Positions 6,722-9,202 of a DNA stretch of 9,202 nt are shown here, piece after piece. The notes beneath the pieces are model-generated. The model had not been told where the DNA came from, did not search any database, and saw only the letters and a program-made list of their open reading frames with translations. The position numbers were made by a program, and so were the translations under genes. Source of the stretch: UBA5336 sp964625835 (lineage in GTDB: Bacteria > Pseudomonadota > Alphaproteobacteria > Caulobacterales > Hyphomonadaceae); contig CAZVES010000103.1 in assembly GCA_964625835.1 (NCBI GenBank), positions 1 through 9,202 on the forward strand. The letters run 5' to 3'. Positions within the stretch are counted from its first letter, which is position 1, and each line of letters opens with the position of its first letter.

Positions 6722-7665
6722 GCACGTCGGCTCTGATGCTGCTCGCCTGGGCGGTGGAGGTGTCGCTGGGCTGGCCGGACTGGCTTTACCGGCGCATCCG
6801 CCACCCTGTCGTCTGGATGGGCACACTGATCACCGCGCTGGACAAGGCGCTCAACAGGGAAATCTGGTCCCACTCGGCCCGCTATGTGGCAGGCGCTGCG
6901 ACCACACTCCTCATTGTGATGCTCACCACAGCCCTTGCAGCGGGCATTGCCCTCTCCCTGCCAGATACGTGGTGGGGCATAGCTCTTGAGGCCGCCATTG
7001 CGTCCAGCCTCATCGCCTCGCGCAGCCTGCATGCCCATGTCGCCGCTGTCGCGCGCCCCTTGTCAGCTGGCAATCTGACGGGTGCCCGCGCCGCTGTTTC
7101 CATGATTGTCGGGCGCAATCCGCATCAGCTCGATGAGTCCGGCGTGGCGCGCGCGAGCCTCGAAAGTCTGGCCGAAAACGCCAGCGACGGCGTCATTGCA
7201 CCGCTTTTCTGGGGCGTGGCCTTTGGGCTTGAGGGACTTGCGGCATACAAGGCGATCAATACGCTGGATTCCATGCTTGGTCACCGAAACGACCGTCACG
7301 CCGCCTTTGGAGGTTTCGCTGCAAGGCTTGACGATGTCGCCAATTTCATTCCCGCGCGCCTCACGGGCTTGCTTATCGCTACAGCCAGCCTGAAACCGAC
7401 CGCCTTCGGGGTCATGGTGCGGGATGCCCACCGCCACCGCTCACCGAATGCCGGTTGGCCTGAAGCCGCCATGGCCGGTGGCTTACGCAGAAGGCTTTCT
7501 GGTCCTCGCATCTATGGAAGTGAAACCACCGAAGAGCCATGGTTGAACGGCCGCGCCCAAGATCCGACAGGTCAGGATATCCACGCGGGCCTCGCCCTTT
7601 ATCGAAGCGCGATGGCGCTCGGCGCACTGCTGCTGATCGCCTTGGCGTGCGGTCTGCACCGATGA
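6718..7665 (+). CDS. cbiB: Adenosylcobinamide-phosphate synthase CbiB/CobD
   Basis: This inner-membrane enzyme condenses adenosylcobyric acid with (R)-1-amino-2-propanol or its O-phosphate. It is called cobD in the aerobic-pathway naming and cbiB in the anaerobic one. The 315-residue protein shows the family landmarks GWPDWLYRRIRHPVVWMG (residues 18-35), GRNP (132-135), SLAENASDG (150-158), YKAINTLDSMLGH (177-189), FGGFAARLDDVANFIPARL (near 196-214) and HRSPNAGWPEAAMAGG (240-255). Hydrophobic segments occur near 57-80, 84-100, 159-175, 213-226 and at the C-terminus (295-313). The GTG start lies in a GTGA overlap with the cobQ stop. No good Shine-Dalgarno sequence is visible, so translation is probably coupled to cobQ. 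The ATGA at the end joins it to cobC, the source of its aminopropanol substrate. Confidence 0.95.
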   Translation: MSTSALMLLAWAVEVSLGWPDWLYRRIRHPVVWMGTLITALDKALNREIWSHSARYVAGAATTLLIVMLTTALAAGIALSLPDTWWGIALEAAIASSLIASRSLHAHVAAVARPLSAGNLTGARAAVSMIVGRNPHQLDESGVARASLESLAENASDGVIAPLFWGVAFGLEGLAAYKAINTLDSMLGHRNDRHAAFGGFAARLDDVANFIPARLTGLLIATASLKPTAFGVMVRDAHRHRSPNAGWPEAAMAGGLRRRLSGPRIYGSETTEEPWLNGRAQDPTGQDIHAGLALYRSAMALGALLLIALACGLHR

Positions 7666-8654
7666 CTTTGGACCTGATCCATGGCGGCGCACTGGATGCC
7701 ATGCGCGCCGAGTATCCCGACGCGCCCGGTCCGTGGATCGATCTGTCGACCGGTATTAATCCCTGGCCTTATCAGGATGTATCGGTTTCGCAGTCTTCGC
7801 TTGCACATCTGCCCACGCGCGCCGTCCATGGGGCTTGCCAGCGCGCCATGGCCAATGCCATAGGCGCTGATCCCGACGCACTCGTCCTCGCGCCGGGCAG
7901 CGAACTGCTGATCCGACTATTGCCCGATGTCATCAGGCTCCGCCGCGTGGCGATCCTGTCGCCGACCTATGGAGATCATGCGGCCGTCTGGCGCCGCGCC
8001 GGGGCCGACGTGATCGAGACCCCTGATCCCTTGGCACTTGCAGATCAAGTCGACGGCGTGGTCGTCACCCATCCCAACAATCCCGATGGCCGCCTTATCG
8101 ACCCCGATGCGCTGGAGTTGGCCCGCGTCGTCCTCGCGGCGAACGGAGGCACGCTGATCATCGACGAAGCCTACAGCGACCTCGTGCCAGAGCGGAGCTT
8201 CGCGTCCCGGGGCGGCGGCGATGGTCTCATCATCCTGCGGTCCTTCGGCAAGTTTTACGGCCTTGCCGGCTTGCGGCTTGGCGCACTGATCGCGCCTCAG
8301 CCTGTCCGCCGCGCCATGGCCGATCGCCTCGGTATCTGGCCCGTTTCAGGCGCGGCACTGGAGATCGGTGCGCGGGCCTATGCTGACATGGCCTGGCAAG
8401 TCCGGGCTCGCTCTGATCTTGGCAAGGCATCGGCCCGTCTCGATGCAATCCTGCGCAAAGTTGGTCTCGACCCAGTCGGCGGCACAAAGCTCTTCCGGTA
8501 TGTCGAAACAGAAGGCGCCCATGGCGTTTTTGAGCAACTGGCTCGTGCAGGGATTTATGTTCGCCGGTTTGCGTGGTCGGCAACGCACCTGCGCATTGGA
8601 TTGCCCGCAAGTAGCGAGGCCGAGCAGCGGCTGGCCAGCGCGCTCAGTCCTTGA
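7662..8654 (+). CDS. cobC: CobC, threonine-phosphate decarboxylase-like PLP enzyme
   Basis: This 330-residue fold-type I PLP enzyme belongs to the aminotransferase class I/II family. It corresponds to alphaproteobacterial CobC and Salmonella CobD, which decarboxylate L-threonine O-3-phosphate to (R)-1-amino-2-propanol phosphate for the nucleotide-loop arm. ATG 7662 is preferred to the upstream in-frame ATG at 7539 because it gives the family-typical start MTLDLIHGGALD and an ATGA overlap with cbiB. Visible elements are IDLSTGINPWPY (26-37), APGSELLIRLLP, LSPTYGDHAAVW, THPNNPDGRLID with the Asn that contacts PLP, LIIDEAYSDLVPE, and the Schiff-base Lys197 in SFGKFYGLAGLRLGALIAP. The C-terminal small domain ends HLRIGLPASSEAEQRLASAL. 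The 3' end overlaps cobU on the other strand by 11 bases. Confidence 0.93.
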   Translation: MTLDLIHGGALDAMRAEYPDAPGPWIDLSTGINPWPYQDVSVSQSSLAHLPTRAVHGACQRAMANAIGADPDALVLAPGSELLIRLLPDVIRLRRVAILSPTYGDHAAVWRRAGADVIETPDPLALADQVDGVVVTHPNNPDGRLIDPDALELARVVLAANGGTLIIDEAYSDLVPERSFASRGGGDGLIILRSFGKFYGLAGLRLGALIAPQPVRRAMADRLGIWPVSGAALEIGARAYADMAWQVRARSDLGKASARLDAILRKVGLDPVGGTKLFRYVETEGAHGVFEQLARAGIYVRRFAWSATHLRIGLPASSEAEQRLASALSP

Positions 8655-9156
8655 GGGTCAGCGGCAGACCGGCCACGACGACCTCCACGCGATCACAAAC
8701 GCGCGCAACCGCCTGGTTGAGCCTGCCCTGGGCATCCCTGAATTCGCGTCCCAGTGGTGTTTCAGGAACGATCCCCAGACCCACCTCGTTTGATACAAGG
8801 ATGATCGGTATCGCTGAGGCAGCAATCGCCTCGCAGAGCCGTTCGGTCTCGGTTTCAACATCGCTTCCATGGTGCATCAGGTTTGACAGCCACAGGGTGA
8901 GGCAATCAACGACACATATGTCGGTTTGCGCGTCCAACCGGCTAAGTTCCACGACAAGATCGAGTGGCACCTCACGGGTCGACCATCCGGGTCCGCGCTC
9001 CTCTTTGTGGCAAGCAATCCGCTCGGCCATTTCATCATCCCATGCCTCGGCTGTGGCGATAAACACACGGGTCGCTCCCAGAGACTCGGCAAGTGCGAGC
9101 GCCCTGCGACTCTTGCCAGACCTTGCACCGCCAAGAATGAAATATGACTTCGACAC
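8644..9156 (-). CDS. cobU: Bifunctional adenosylcobinamide kinase / cobinamide-phosphate guanylyltransferase
   Basis: CobU (CobP in the aerobic naming) phosphorylates adenosylcobinamide and then transfers GMP from GTP, giving adenosylcobinamide-GDP for lower-ligand attachment. The 170-residue protein has the P-loop GGARSGKS (9-16), FIATAEAWDDEMAERIACHKEER (32-54) with His50 in the RIxxH motif as the likely GMP-histidine, WSTRE, VVDCLTLWLSNL, VSNEVGLGIVPETPLGREFRD and GRLNQAVARVCDRVEVVVAGLPL. The GTG at 9156-9154 is the only reasonable start: an in-frame TAG lies 12 bases upstream and the P-loop begins at residue 9. No clear ribosome site precedes it. It is convergent to the rest of the cluster, and its stop lies inside the last codons of cobC, so its promoter must lie at or beyond the right edge. 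Confidence 0.95.
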   Translation of the reverse strand: MSKSYFILGGARSGKSRRALALAESLGATRVFIATAEAWDDEMAERIACHKEERGPGWSTREVPLDLVVELSRLDAQTDICVVDCLTLWLSNLMHHGSDVETETERLCEAIAASAIPIILVSNEVGLGIVPETPLGREFRDAQGRLNQAVARVCDRVEVVVAGLPLTLKD

Positions 9157-9157
9157 A

Positions 9158-9167
9158 AGTCGCGACT
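9158..9167. repeat. 10-bp perfect palindrome in the cobU upstream region
   Basis: AGTCGCGACT is self-complementary and ends 2 bases before the cobU GTG start on the minus strand. It sits between that start and a possible plus-strand ATG at 9171. It could be a small operator half or hairpin, or chance; a 10-bp palindrome alone is weak evidence. Confidence 0.3.
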
Positions 9168-9170
9168 AGC

Positions 9171-9202
9171 ATGTCGGACCGCCCGCAGCCAGCAAGGATA
9201 AC
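9171..9202 (+). CDS. Possible start of a divergent plus-strand gene (truncated by window end)
   Basis: An ATG at 9171 opens a frame, MSDRPQPARI, that stays open to the last base, only 14 bases from the cobU start on the opposite strand. B12 clusters often continue with cobT, cobS/cobV or bluB, and a divergent pair with cobU would fit, but ten residues identify nothing. No convincing Shine-Dalgarno sequence precedes the ATG. It could equally be a chance frame upstream of cobU. Confidence 0.25.
   Translation, partial: MSDRPQPARI

Noticed and set aside
7539..7661. 41-codon N-terminal extension of cobC overlapping cbiB
   Set aside because: The extension is Arg/Pro-rich and unlike the family N-terminus; ATG 7662 gives the ATGA junction seen elsewhere in the train.
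9001..9020. Possible loss of the guanylylated histidine in CobU (Cys49 beside His50)
   Set aside because: Salmonella CobU has two adjacent histidines here; His50 matches the conserved RIxxH position, so the catalytic residue appears to be present.
1..9202. A novel defence, mobile or otherwise undescribed system
   Set aside because: All long open frames with real coding character belong to well-known cobalamin transport or biosynthesis families, and no mobile-element ends, integrases or direct-repeat arrays were seen.

Overview
The window is a compact vitamin B12 (cobalamin) uptake and late-biosynthesis locus. It probably comes from a GC-rich alphaproteobacterium. I infer this from the aerobic-type Cob gene set (CobO/CobQ/CobC/CobP style), the protein character and the GC-rich codon use; a Hyphomonadaceae- or Caulobacter-like host is only a guess. 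Almost every base is accounted for, and I see no transposon, phage, CRISPR or tRNA/rRNA sequence.

Layout. Bases 1-396 hold the 3' end of cobO, the corrinoid adenosyltransferase. Bases 397-801 are a non-coding leader with a consensus -35 box (431-436), a clear cobalamin riboswitch (about 467-626) and a structured stretch of about 175 nt before the next gene. From 802 to 8654 runs a plus-strand gene train: btuB (TonB-dependent B12 receptor), a btuF-type binding lipoprotein, btuC (permease), btuD (ATPase), cobQ (cobyric acid synthase), cbiB/cobD (adenosylcobinamide-phosphate synthase) and cobC (threonine-phosphate decarboxylase-like PLP enzyme). From btuF onward the genes overlap by 4-8 bases (ATGA/GTGA junctions). 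cobU/cobP (cobinamide kinase/guanylyltransferase) lies on the minus strand and overlaps the cobC end by 11 bases. A possible plus-strand gene start sits at 9171, at the window edge.

How it works together. BtuB moves corrinoid across the outer membrane, BtuF captures it and BtuCD imports it. CobO adds the adenosyl ligand. CobQ amidates the ring side chains to give adenosylcobyric acid. CbiB attaches the aminopropanol arm, or its phosphate, which CobC makes from threonine phosphate. CobU activates the product as the GDP derivative for lower-ligand attachment. No ring-building genes are visible here, so the locus reads as corrinoid capture plus remodelling. Cobalamin binding to the riboswitch should switch off the whole train when B12 is sufficient.

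The gene content is a known biological theme, not a new system. The least explained sequence is the 627-801 leader, which holds several mutually exclusive inverted repeats, including one that could pair with the btuB start codon.
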